From Kribbella pratensis (GTDB taxonomy: Bacteria > Actinomycetota > Actinomycetes > Propionibacteriales > Kribbellaceae), in assembly GCF_004365355.1 (NCBI RefSeq), contig NZ_SODP01000001.1, forward strand, positions 1,929,473 through 1,993,472: a DNA stretch of 64,000 bases, in the 5' to 3' direction. Of the stretch, positions 8,306 through 16,532 are shown piece after piece. Each line of letters opens with the position of its first letter. Position 1 is the stretch's first letter. A program made the position numbers and the translations under genes. The notes beneath the pieces are model-generated. The model searched no databases, was not told the origin of the DNA, and saw nothing but the letters and a program-made list of their open reading frames with translations.

Positions 8306-10921
8306 ATGGACAACCCCACGCGCCGCGGGCGTTACCGCGGCCGCTGGACCGCCGCCGGTCTGCTGGTCGGCGTGCCCGCCATCGCCGTACCGTGCCTCCT
8401 GTTCGCGCAGCAGGACTCGCAGGCCGCGACGATCGACGGCAACGCCTACTATCAGCTGGTTTCCGTGCGCAGTGCCAAGGTGCTCGACGTCAACGGCTTC
8501 TCCACCGCCGACGGCGCCCGTATCCAGCAGTGGACCGACCAGCACACCGTCAACCAGCAGTGGAAGCTGAGGGCCACCGGCGACGGCTACTACGAACTGG
8601 TGAACCGCAACAGCGGCAAAGTGCTTGGCATAGCGGGCAGTTCGACCGCCAACGCCGCGGCCACCGAGCAGCAGACCGACAGCTCCTCCACCTCCCAGGA
8701 GTGGAAGATCAACGAGCTGAGCGGGTCCGACGCCGTCACCTTCGCCAACCGCAAGAGCAGCCAGCTCCTGGACGTCACCGGAAACTCCACCGCCCAGGGC
8801 GCCGCCGTCATCCAGTTTCCGGCTACGGGCGGCGCCAACCAGCAATGGAAGCTGGTGAAGTCGGACCAGCCCGAGACGCCCGGGTCCGGCCCGTACGCCT
8901 GGAAGAACGCGCAGGTGGTGGGCGGCGGATACGTCACCGGTCTGGTGTTCAACCCGCGTGAGAAGGGACTGCTGTACGCGCGCACCGACATGGGCGGCGC
9001 CTACCGCTGGGACACCGCGGCCGAGCAGTGGATCCCGCTGACCGACTGGGCCGGCGAGAAGGACTGGAACCTGCTGGGCATCGATGCGGTGGCCACCGAC
9101 CCCGTCGATCCCGCCCGGCTGTACCTCGCGGCGGGGACCTACACCAACGACTGGGCCGGCAACGGCGCGCTCCTGCGCTCCACCGACCGGGGCCGCACGT
9201 TCCAGCGCACCGATCTGCCCTTCAAGCTGGGCTCCAACGAGCCCGGTCGCGGGGCGGGCGAACGGCTCGTGATCGACCCCGCGGACCACGGCACTCTGCT
9301 CCTGGGCACCCGCAAGAACGGCCTATGGCGCAGCACCGACTACGGCGCGACCTGGAGTCAGGTCTCCTCGTTCCCCGTCAAGGACGGGGCGAGCACCGGC
9401 GCGGGCATCTCCTTCGTGACGTACGGCCCGTCCGGCAGCAAGACGGTCTACGTCGGCGTCAACGACAAGACCACCTCCCTGTACCGTTCCACCGACGGCG
9501 GCACCAGCTGGCAGGCCGTCTCCGGCCGGCCCACCGGCGAGATGCCGCAGCACGGTGTGGTCTCCGGTGACGGTTCGCTGTACCTGACGTACAGCAACAG
9601 CATCGGCCCCATGGACGCGACGACGGGCTCGGTGTGGAAGTACACCCCGTCGGGCGGGGTGTGGAAGAACATCTCCCCGTCGCAGGGCAATTACGGGTTC
9701 TCCGGTCTGTCTGTCGACGCGCAGAAGCCGTCCACGGTGATGGTCACCACCCTCGACCGGTGGTGGCCGGAGGACGAGGTGTACCGGACCACTGACGGCG
9801 GCACGACCTGGAAGGCGCTGGCGGACAAGTCGCAGCGCGATGCCTCCGGCGCTCCGTACGTCGGCACCAGCACCGGGCACTGGATGACCGCGCTGGCCAT
9901 CGATCCTTTCGAATCCGGGCACGTGCTGTACGGCACCGGCAACGCCATCTGGCGCAGCAAGGACGCTAACGCTTCCGACAGCGGCGGCACCAGCCACTGG
10001 ACCTCCGGGGCCCGGGGGCTGGAGGAGACCTCGCTGGCGGACGCGATCGCCCCTCCCGGTGGCGCCACCGTCATCACCTCCATGGGCGACCAAGGTGGCT
10101 TCCGCCACGACTCCCTGACCGAGGTGCCCGCCGGACGGCTGAAGAACCCGCTGATGAGCAGCAGTACCGACATCGATTTCGCCCAGTCGGCCCCCGCGAT
10201 GATGGTCCGCGTCGGCACTGGCGGCGCGCAGGACGGCGCCTATTCCACCGACGGCGGCAGCAGCTGGAACGGCTTCACGGCAGAGCCGGTGGGCAGCGCG
10301 AACAGCGGCCATGTCGCGATCGCGGCGGACGCCTCGACGATTGTATGGACCGAGGCCGGTCAAGCGCCGTACCGCTCGACAGACAAGGGAGCGAGCTGGT
10401 CGAAGGTCAGCGGCCTGGGCACCGACGCCGTGGTTGTCGCCGACCGTTCCTCGGCCGGCACCTTCTACTCACTCACGGGCGGCACGCTCTACGCCAGCAC
10501 CGACGGCGGCGCGACCTTCACCGCCCGCGCAGGCAATCTGCCCGCCGGCCGGCTCACGGCCGTCCCCGGCATCGCAGGAGACCTGTGGATCTCCGGCGGC
10601 GGCAGGGGGCTGCTGCACTCCACCGACGGGGGCCGCAACTTCACCGCGCTCACCCCGGTGCAGTCCGCCTCCGCCCTCGGCTTCGGCAAAGCCGCGCCGG
10701 GCACCAACTACCAGGCCCTTTACCTGATCGGCACCGTCGGGAACGTCACCGGAGTCTTCCGCTCCACCGACACGGGCGACACCTGGATCCGCATCAACGA
10801 CGACGCCCACCAGTGGGGCAGCATCAGCGGACCTGGCGTCATCACCGGCGACCCCGACACCTACGGCCGCGTCTACATCGGCACCAACGGACGCGGTCTG
10901 CAGTACGGCGACCCGTCCTGA
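8306..10921 (+). CDS. Secreted xyloglucanase, ricin-type lectin domain + GH74
   Basis: GH74 enzymes are inverting endo-xyloglucanases that cut the xyloglucan backbone. The 871-residue protein starts at an ATG behind AAGGAG and has a Sec signal to about residue 40. A ricin-type beta-trefoil follows (about 43-182; three repeats with QQWKL or similar). The GH74 tandem seven-bladed propellers fill about 190-871, with many RSTDGG/STDGG blade motifs. The two catalytic aspartates by family comparison are D228 in RTDMGGAYRW and D595 in MGDQGGFRHD. The N-terminal placement of the lectin domain is noteworthy. Flanking perfect hairpins on both sides make this an isolated transcription unit. Its partner expansin lies upstream. 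Confidence 0.92.
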   Translation: MDNPTRRGRYRGRWTAAGLLVGVPAIAVPCLLFAQQDSQAATIDGNAYYQLVSVRSAKVLDVNGFSTADGARIQQWTDQHTVNQQWKLRATGDGYYELVNRNSGKVLGIAGSSTANAAATEQQTDSSSTSQEWKINELSGSDAVTFANRKSSQLLDVTGNSTAQGAAVIQFPATGGANQQWKLVKSDQPETPGSGPYAWKNAQVVGGGYVTGLVFNPREKGLLYARTDMGGAYRWDTAAEQWIPLTDWAGEKDWNLLGIDAVATDPVDPARLYLAAGTYTNDWAGNGALLRSTDRGRTFQRTDLPFKLGSNEPGRGAGERLVIDPADHGTLLLGTRKNGLWRSTDYGATWSQVSSFPVKDGASTGAGISFVTYGPSGSKTVYVGVNDKTTSLYRSTDGGTSWQAVSGRPTGEMPQHGVVSGDGSLYLTYSNSIGPMDATTGSVWKYTPSGGVWKNISPSQGNYGFSGLSVDAQKPSTVMVTTLDRWWPEDEVYRTTDGGTTWKALADKSQRDASGAPYVGTSTGHWMTALAIDPFESGHVLYGTGNAIWRSKDANASDSGGTSHWTSGARGLEETSLADAIAPPGGATVITSMGDQGGFRHDSLTEVPAGRLKNPLMSSSTDIDFAQSAPAMMVRVGTGGAQDGAYSTDGGSSWNGFTAEPVGSANSGHVAIAADASTIVWTEAGQAPYRSTDKGASWSKVSGLGTDAVVVADRSSAGTFYSLTGGTLYASTDGGATFTARAGNLPAGRLTAVPGIAGDLWISGGGRGLLHSTDGGRNFTALTPVQSASALGFGKAAPGTNYQALYLIGTVGNVTGVFRSTDTGDTWIRINDDAHQWGSISGPGVITGDPDTYGRVYIGTNGRGLQYGDPS

Positions 10922-10938
10922 CCCACACCCCTTGAGCT

Positions 10939-10968
10939 CCGGGTCGGCCTGCCGGAAGGCCGACCCGG
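10939..10968 (+). terminator. Intrinsic-type terminator after the xyloglucanase gene
   Basis: The arms CCGGGTCGGCCT (10939-10950) and AGGCCGACCCGG (10957-10968) pair perfectly over 12 bp around a 6-nt loop. There is no U-tract, which is usual for actinomycete terminators. It lies 17 nt after the stop codon. Confidence 0.8.
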
Positions 10969-11061
10969 ACATCAAGCCCGTCCAAAGGCTTTGCCGAATC
11001 CATCGAAGCCGCGTCGTACTGCTGACTAGGGTGGGCGCCGGATTCGAGGAGGATGACGGAT

Positions 11062-13218
11062 TTGAGACGCCTGATCGGGGCTTTGGTTGTGCTCGCCACG
11101 CTGGGGCTGTGGCCGGTGCCGTCGGTCGCGGCAGGGAGCGGCGACATCACGCCCGACATCCTGGCGAACCGCAACGTCACGCTGACCGGTGCCGCGGTGG
11201 TGAACGTGCCCGCCGGCACCACGACGTACGACGGGGTGATCCGCGGCGAGGGAACGCTGCGGATCGCGGGTCGCGGCACCCTGATCCTCACCAAGGACAG
11301 CGACTTCTCGTTGCCCAAGGCAAAGCAACGGCAGGCGGTCCGGATCCTCGGCGGCAACCATCCGTACGTCGTGGTCACGCGCCCCGATCCGCCGGTGATC
11401 GTCGTGGACCAGGGCGCGACTCTGCAGTACGGCAACGGCGGCGGCACCGGACTGATCGGCAGATTCCCGTACGGCACGCCCGGCTACCAGCTCAACCAGG
11501 ACAACATCGAGGTGAACGGCACCCTGCGGTTGTCGCTCATCCGGTCCGTCAACCTCGGCACGATCAGCGGCTCCGGGCTGATCAGCCAGCCACGGTTCCT
11601 CTGGGGCACCCTTGACCTGGCGGGCAGCAATCCGTTCTCGGGCGTCATCGACAACGGTACCCAGGCGTCCGCCGGCAAACCGGAGACCACGGTCGCGCTG
11701 CCGAACGTCCGGGCCATCCTCAACCAAGGCACCTGGACGGTCGACACCCCGCTCGGCCAGACCGTCACCATCCGGCAGAACTTCTACCAACGCGAGTACG
11801 GCAGCGACATCAACGTCCAGTCCCGCCCCGGCAGCAAAGTGATCCTGACCGGCCAGTACAGCTACTCGAACCGTGGTGGTGACACCAATCCGTCACTGAG
11901 CGATCCCGCGATCAATTGGCGGAAGATCCCGCACAACCTGAACAAGCGCGGCACCAACATCAAGGGCGCGAACGTGCAGTGGGGTGACGGCAGCACGAGC
12001 AAGATCTTCATGCCCGGCACCGCAGACACCGTCTACATCAACCTGCTGGCCGCGCGGTCCCGCTCCAAACTCACCTTCGCCTACAACGGCCCGGTCACGC
12101 TCGGCGCCCCGATCGGTGGCGGCGTGTTTCACGACACGCTGAAGTCGCCCGGCGCCGGTGACGTCGTGATCAAGGGGGTCCGTGGCAACGACGTGACGTT
12201 CGCCGCCGATCAGTACTACGACGGCTCGACGACGATCGAGAAGCGTGCGACGCTTCGCCTCGGAAGTGGACGGCCCGGAGGTGACGGCAGCCTGTTGACG
12301 AAGGCCGCGTTGTTCCGCGTCGTCAACGAGGGTTCGCTGGTGATTCGCAACGCCGACAAGGCGATCACACTGTCGAAGATCAGCGGGACCGGTTCGCTGA
12401 CCCAGGCCGGTGCGGCGACGACTCGTCTCGCCGGGTCAATGACCTACACCGGCACCACCACGATCTCGCGCGGAGTTCTGGCGCTCACCGCCGGCAGCCT
12501 GGCGGCCAGCAGCGCCGTTACGCTCACCAAGTCCGGCGCCATGCTGGATCTGACCAAGGCGGGCAACCAGACCCTCCGAAACCTCAGCCAGGCCTCCGGT
12601 TCCACAGTCCTGTACGGCGATCGCGGGGTACTCACCTTGAGCCGTCAGTCCAAGCTCTTCGGCACCTTCCAGGGCGGCCGGCTGGTCAATGTCGGCACCG
12701 TCGGCGGGACATTCACCATCAAGGGCGATTTCGAGCAGACTCCCGACGGACGGCTGATCACTCGAGTGGACGATACGCCGGTCCGCGTGTTCGGCCGGGT
12801 ATCGCTGGCCGGAAAGCTCGACGTCACCCCGCGAACCAAGCTCACCAACGAAACCCTGCTGATCGCCAACGACGGCACCGACCCGATCACGGGCGCCTTC
12901 ACCAACCTCCCCGAAGGCACCCGGGTCGCGGGCTACCAACTCACCTACAAGGGCGGCGACGGCAACGACGTCACGCTGAAACCGCTCGAGGCGAAAGCAG
13001 CCCTCGACCGGCCCACCGCGCACAATACGCCCCCGGCAACCACCACGCCTGCGGCCAACGGCTCTTCCCTCTCGGCCGCTTTCGCAGGCGCAGCCGTCGC
13101 ACTTCTCGCCATCATCCTGATCGTGCTCCGCCTCCGCCGTCGCACCTTTCAAGGTCAATCCGCTGATGCTCGCCTGCGCCCCGGAGGACATCGACGAGGA
13201 CACGGTACTGACACGTGA
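11062..13218 (+). CDS. Cell-surface protein with autotransporter-type beta-strand (PATR) repeats
   Basis: This is a secreted, probably right-handed beta-helical protein of about 718 residues. I chose the TTG at 11062 because AGGAGG (11047-11052) is 9 nt before it, whereas the in-frame ATG at 11053 abuts that site. A signal peptide (LRRLIGALVVLATLGLW to SVAAG) is followed by glycine/threonine-rich parallel-beta repeats; stretches such as TYTGTTTISRGVLAL match the passenger-associated transport repeat of Gram-negative autotransporters. No beta-barrel translocator is present; instead a Pro/Thr/Ser linker leads to one C-terminal membrane helix and an RLRRR stop-transfer (about 673-697). An adhesin or surface-binding role is inference. 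The stop lies within a few bases of the island's right boundary. Confidence 0.7.
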   Translation: MRRLIGALVVLATLGLWPVPSVAAGSGDITPDILANRNVTLTGAAVVNVPAGTTTYDGVIRGEGTLRIAGRGTLILTKDSDFSLPKAKQRQAVRILGGNHPYVVVTRPDPPVIVVDQGATLQYGNGGGTGLIGRFPYGTPGYQLNQDNIEVNGTLRLSLIRSVNLGTISGSGLISQPRFLWGTLDLAGSNPFSGVIDNGTQASAGKPETTVALPNVRAILNQGTWTVDTPLGQTVTIRQNFYQREYGSDINVQSRPGSKVILTGQYSYSNRGGDTNPSLSDPAINWRKIPHNLNKRGTNIKGANVQWGDGSTSKIFMPGTADTVYINLLAARSRSKLTFAYNGPVTLGAPIGGGVFHDTLKSPGAGDVVIKGVRGNDVTFAADQYYDGSTTIEKRATLRLGSGRPGGDGSLLTKAALFRVVNEGSLVIRNADKAITLSKISGTGSLTQAGAATTRLAGSMTYTGTTTISRGVLALTAGSLAASSAVTLTKSGAMLDLTKAGNQTLRNLSQASGSTVLYGDRGVLTLSRQSKLFGTFQGGRLVNVGTVGGTFTIKGDFEQTPDGRLITRVDDTPVRVFGRVSLAGKLDVTPRTKLTNETLLIANDGTDPITGAFTNLPEGTRVAGYQLTYKGGDGNDVTLKPLEAKAALDRPTAHNTPPATTTPAANGSSLSAAFAGAAVALLAIILIVLRLRRRTFQGQSADARLRPGGHRRGHGTDT

Positions 13219-13221
13219 GCT

Positions 13222-13317
13222 GCGCCCGAGCAGGAACACTCCGACGGCGAGCGCGACGAACGAACCGGCGTACAGCGACCGGTGGCGGCTGACGGTCTGT
13301 CGGCTCAGGAAAAACAT
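13222..13317 (-). pseudogene. 5' fragment of the interrupted FtsX-like ABC permease gene
   Basis: The ATG at 13317 overlaps the ATPase stop as TGATG, the usual coupling of ATPase and permease genes. It encodes about 32 residues: MFFLSRQTVSRHRS, then the first membrane helix LYAGSFVALAVGVFLLG. The frame then continues into antisense of the PATR gene and no longer resembles a permease. The helix is cut immediately after its hydrophobic core, which places the breakpoint near 13,220. The 3' part of a permease gene lies at 4704-5650. Confidence 0.7.
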
Positions 13318-14087
13318 CACTGCTGCTCCAGATCGCTCATGGCCGCGGCGATCTGCGTCGGCGTGGAGCGATCGAGGTGCCCGGCGAGCAGTCCGTCGGA
13401 CAGGAACAGCACCCGCTCGGCGTACGCCGCGGCCACTGGGTCGTGGGTGACCATGACGACGGTCTGGCCGGCGCGGTCGGTTGCTTCTCGCAACAGCCCG
13501 AGGATCTGCCGGCTGGTGCCGCTGTCCAACGCACCGGTCGGTTCGTCGGCGAAGAACACCGACGGCTGGGTGATCAGCGCCCGAGCGATCGCAACCCGCT
13601 GCTGCTGACCACCAGACAGTTCGGCGGGCCTCCGCTTCGCCTTGCCGTCCAGTCCGACCTGCTCGAGCACCCGGTGTACGTCGGTCCGCGACGGCCGGCG
13701 TCCGGTCAGCCGGAGGGGCAGTGCGACGTTGTCGTAGACCGTCAGCGACGGCAGCAGGTTGTAAGCCTGGAACACGAAGCCCATCTCCGCCCGGCGCAGT
13801 TTGGTGAGCTCGACCTCGCTCAATCCGCTCAGCGTCACTCCATTGAGTACGACGGTGCCTGTGGTCGGCTGGTCGAGTCCGGCGGCGCACTGCAGGAACG
13901 TCGATTTGCCGGAGCCCGATGGGCCCATGACGGCGGTGAACGAGCCGCGGGCGAAGTGGTACGTCACTCCGCGCAGTGCGTCGACCGCTCCGGCCTTGGA
14001 GCGGTACGTCTTGGTGATGCCGTCGAGCAGCAGTGCAGGCGGCTCGGTCGGCGCGACGGTCGGGTACGAAGGCGCGGTAGCGGTCAT
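13317..14087 (-). CDS. ABC transporter ATP-binding protein (MacB/LolD type)
   Basis: This 256-residue ATPase would energise an FtsX-like exporter. It has Walker A GPSGSGKST, the Q-loop in FVFQAYNLLPSLTVYDNV, signature LSGGQQQR, Walker B VFFADEPTGALDSG and the H-switch in VTHDPVAAAYAERV. I took the ATG at 14087; an upstream TTG at 14099 adds four residues. Its permease partner is destroyed by the island, so the protein probably has no function in exporting substrate unless another permease substitutes. It is transcribed divergently from a two-component system, as antibiotic or envelope-stress exporters often are. Confidence 0.85.
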   Translation of the reverse strand: MTATAPSYPTVAPTEPPALLLDGITKTYRSKAGAVDALRGVTYHFARGSFTAVMGPSGSGKSTFLQCAAGLDQPTTGTVVLNGVTLSGLSEVELTKLRRAEMGFVFQAYNLLPSLTVYDNVALPLRLTGRRPSRTDVHRVLEQVGLDGKAKRRPAELSGGQQQRVAIARALITQPSVFFADEPTGALDSGTSRQILGLLREATDRAGQTVVMVTHDPVAAAYAERVLFLSDGLLAGHLDRSTPTQIAAAMSDLEQQ

Positions 14088-14183
14088 AGAACCAGGCAAC
14101 CGTGGAAGCAGGCGCGAAGCCCTGGCCCATGGTGGAGACCCGGAGTAGCGCGCACGCTACCGTCCTCCAGGCTGAGCCCCCTC

Positions 14184-14189
14184 TAGGGT
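14184..14189 (+). promoter_or_regulatory. Leaderless -10 hexamer of the histidine kinase gene
   Basis: TAGGGT ends 7 nt before the GTG at 14197, the standard spacing for a leaderless actinobacterial transcript. A GTAGCG/CGCTAC inverted repeat lies shortly upstream between the divergent genes and could be the response-regulator site. Confidence 0.5.
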
Positions 14190-14196
14190 TAAAAGC

Positions 14197-15468
14197 GTGG
14201 AGAGTCCGAAGACGGCATGGGCAGCGTTGGCGTCGCCGCGCTATCTGATCTCGTCTTGGCCGTGGCGGAGCTACGCCTACCTCTTCACGTCCGTGCCGGT
14301 CGGTGCGCTGGCGATCTGCGTACTCGTCGGGCTGGCCGCGCTCAGCGCAGTACTCAGCCCGATCCTGATCGGCATCCTGATGCTCACCGCATTCCCGCTG
14401 ATCGGCGCCACGATCGGCTGGATCGAGCGCTGGCGGGCCGGGCTGATGCTGGTGGACGGCATCAGCACGCCGCACGCGCAGCTGCCGCTCGGTTTGTCGG
14501 TCAAGCAGCGGCTGACCTTCCGCCGGCGCGAGCAGGCCTCGATGCGGGCTCTCGGGTACGGGTTCGTGCTCGGCGTCCTCATCTGGCCGCTGAGTGCATT
14601 GTTCGCAGGCATCAGCGCGACGATTCTGCTGACCACGCTGGCCGCACCGATCATCGCCGACACCGACGAGCTGGGGATGGGGCCGTGGACGCTCGACTCG
14701 GCCGGGGAAGGGTTCATCTTCCTGATCCTGTTCGGGCCGGTGTTCTTCGCGTTCAGCTCGTACCTGCTCGGGGTCATCGCCGGCGCTGAGGCCTCGCTCG
14801 CGAAGACCATGCTCGGACCGCGGCAAGAGGAGCTGCAGCGCAACCTCGCCGAGCTCCGGCGCTCGAGACTCGATCTGGTCGACGCGTTCGAGACCGAGCG
14901 GGCGCGGATCGAGCGCCACCTGCACGACGGCGTACAGCAGCGGCTGGTAGGGCTGACGATGACGCTCGGGCTGGCTGAGCTGGATCTGCCCGACGGCGAG
15001 GGACGGCGACTCGTCGTGAAGGCGCACTCCGAGGCGGAGGCCGCCTTGGCCGACCTGCGGGCCGCAGTACGCGGGATCCATCCGCGGGTGCTCGTCGATC
15101 ACGGGCTGGAGGCCGCCGTACGGGAGGTGGCGGACCGGATGCCGCTGCCGGTGACGGTGCAGCTGTCCACGACCCGGCTGCCACCACCGATCGAGGCCGC
15201 GGCGTACTTCGTCGTGTCCGAGGCGCTCGCCAACGTCGCGAAGCACGCACAGGCGACGAAGTGCGAGGTGGCGGGCTGGTTGGATCGTGACCGGCTCGTC
15301 ATGACGATCCAGGACGACGGGATCGGCGGCGCACGTCTTGGTGCGGGGACCGGACTCACCGGGTTGGTGACCCGATTGGACGCCTTGGGCGGCACACTCG
15401 ACGTCGACAGCCCACCCAGTGGGCCGACCCGACTGAGAATGGAGTGCCCGTGCCGACTCGGCGACTGA
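14197..15468 (+). CDS. Sensor histidine kinase (NarL/DesK-type, HisKA_3)
   Basis: This 423-residue membrane kinase has an N-terminal multi-pass sensor region of the actinobacterial putative-sensor type (hydrophobic spans at about 28-75 and 115-205). The dimerisation domain has the phospho-acceptor histidine in ERARIERHLHDGVQQRL (about 245), and the ATPase domain has the N box SEALANVAKHA and G box DDGIGGA. It overlaps the start of its response regulator, so the pair is coupled. It is divergent from the ABC ATPase, implying that the exporter was its target. With the permease broken the system may now be orphaned. Confidence 0.88.
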   Translation: MESPKTAWAALASPRYLISSWPWRSYAYLFTSVPVGALAICVLVGLAALSAVLSPILIGILMLTAFPLIGATIGWIERWRAGLMLVDGISTPHAQLPLGLSVKQRLTFRRREQASMRALGYGFVLGVLIWPLSALFAGISATILLTTLAAPIIADTDELGMGPWTLDSAGEGFIFLILFGPVFFAFSSYLLGVIAGAEASLAKTMLGPRQEELQRNLAELRRSRLDLVDAFETERARIERHLHDGVQQRLVGLTMTLGLAELDLPDGEGRRLVVKAHSEAEAALADLRAAVRGIHPRVLVDHGLEAAVREVADRMPLPVTVQLSTTRLPPPIEAAAYFVVSEALANVAKHAQATKCEVAGWLDRDRLVMTIQDDGIGGARLGAGTGLTGLVTRLDALGGTLDVDSPPSGPTRLRMECPCRLGD

Positions 15469-16115
15469 GCCGTCGTTTGAGCATTGTGCTGGCCGAAGAC
15501 TCGCTGCTGTTGCGGGAGGGCCTGGCCAGCATTCTGGATCGCGCCGGGCACGACGTACGGGACTCGGTCGGGGACGCGGACACGCTGCTGGCCGTCGTGC
15601 GCAAGGATCCGCCGGACCTGGTGATCACCGACGTACGGATGCCGCCCGGGCACTCCGACGAGGGCCTGCGCGCCGCCGCGGCGATCCGTTCCGAGCTGCC
15701 GGCGATCGGGATCCTGGTGCTCTCGCAGTACGTCGCCGACGCCTACCTGTCGTCGTTGCTGGAGACAACGACCGGCGGGATCGGCTACCTGCTGAAGGAC
15801 CGCGTCGGGCACGTCACGGAGTTCCTCGAGTCACTGGACCGGGTCGCGGACGGCGGGACCGTGGTCGACCCGGAGGTCGTGCGGCAGCTGCTCGCACGAC
15901 GGCGCAACGACGGGCCGCTTTCCGCACTCACGCCGCGTGAGCTGGAGGTGCTCGCGCTGATGGCCGAGGGCCGGGTGAACGCGTCGATCGCCGAGCAACT
16001 CGTGGTCAGTGAAGCCGCGGTCCGCAAGCACGTGGGAAACATTTTCGCCAAGCTGCGGTTGGAAGATGGGTTGGACCGGCGCGTATCCGCGGTGTTGACC
16101 TATTTGAGAGGTTGA
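15450..16115 (+). CDS. Response regulator, LuxR/NarL family
   Basis: The receiver domain has acidic residues in LAEDS and the phospho-acceptor aspartate in VITDVRMPPG. The C-terminal LuxR helix-turn-helix follows (LTPRELEVLALMAEGRVNAS, then SEAAVRKHVGNIFAKL). I chose the GTG at 15450, 5 nt behind GGAG; another GTG at 15444 is in frame. The gene overlaps the kinase 3' end. It is expected to bind the intergenic region upstream of the ABC ATPase. Confidence 0.88.
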   Translation: MPTRRLSRRLSIVLAEDSLLLREGLASILDRAGHDVRDSVGDADTLLAVVRKDPPDLVITDVRMPPGHSDEGLRAAAAIRSELPAIGILVLSQYVADAYLSSLLETTTGGIGYLLKDRVGHVTEFLESLDRVADGGTVVDPEVVRQLLARRRNDGPLSALTPRELEVLALMAEGRVNASIAEQLVVSEAAVRKHVGNIFAKLRLEDGLDRRVSAVLTYLRG

Positions 16116-16117
16116 AG

Positions 16118-16522
16118 ATGGACGAGGCGATCCGGAAGATCCTGGCCGACTGCGACACCTGGGCCGTGGTCGGACTGTCGAACAACACGAGCCGGGCGGC
16201 GTACGGCGTGGCGCGGTTCCTGCAGAACCACGGGAAGCGGATCGTGCCCGTGCATCCGTCCGCGGAGACCGTGCACGGCGAGCAGGGGTACGCGACGCTC
16301 GCGGACATCCCGTTCCCGGTCGATTGCGTCGACGTGTTCGTCAACTCCGACCTGGCCGGCGAGATCGCGGACCAGGCGGTCGGCATCAACGCGAAGGCGG
16401 TCTGGTTCCAGCTCGACGTAGTTGACCAGGACGCCTACGACCGGACGACCGCAGCCGGACTCACCATGGTGATGAACCACTGCCCGGCAATCGAGTGGGG
16501 CCGCCTCGGACCGACGCTCTGA
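16118..16522 (+). CDS. CoA-binding domain protein (YccU-like)
   Basis: This 134-residue protein has a Rossmann-type CoA_binding_2 fold: a nucleotide-binding start (TWAVVGLSNNTSRAAYGVAR), an IVPVHPSAETVHGEQGY strand-loop, and NAKAVWFQLDVVD near the end. These stand-alone domains resemble the CoA-binding part of succinyl-CoA synthetase, but their role is unknown. The gene follows the response regulator by 2 nt with GAGAGG upstream, so it may be read through from the two-component operon. Confidence 0.8.
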   Translation: MDEAIRKILADCDTWAVVGLSNNTSRAAYGVARFLQNHGKRIVPVHPSAETVHGEQGYATLADIPFPVDCVDVFVNSDLAGEIADQAVGINAKAVWFQLDVVDQDAYDRTTAAGLTMVMNHCPAIEWGRLGPTL

Positions 16523-16532
16523 AAGGTTTCTG

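Noticed and set aside
5650..13222. Target-site duplication or integrase boundaries for the plant-wall island
   Set aside because: I compared the two junction regions by eye and found no convincing direct repeat, and no integrase or transposase lies inside the island. The insertion mechanism is left open.
12436..15246. 936-residue minus-strand frame spanning the PATR 3' end, the ABC ATPase and the kinase
   Set aside because: Most of it is an antisense shadow in a wrong frame. Only the roughly 32 codons from 13317 leftward are real permease sequence, annotated as a pseudogene fragment.
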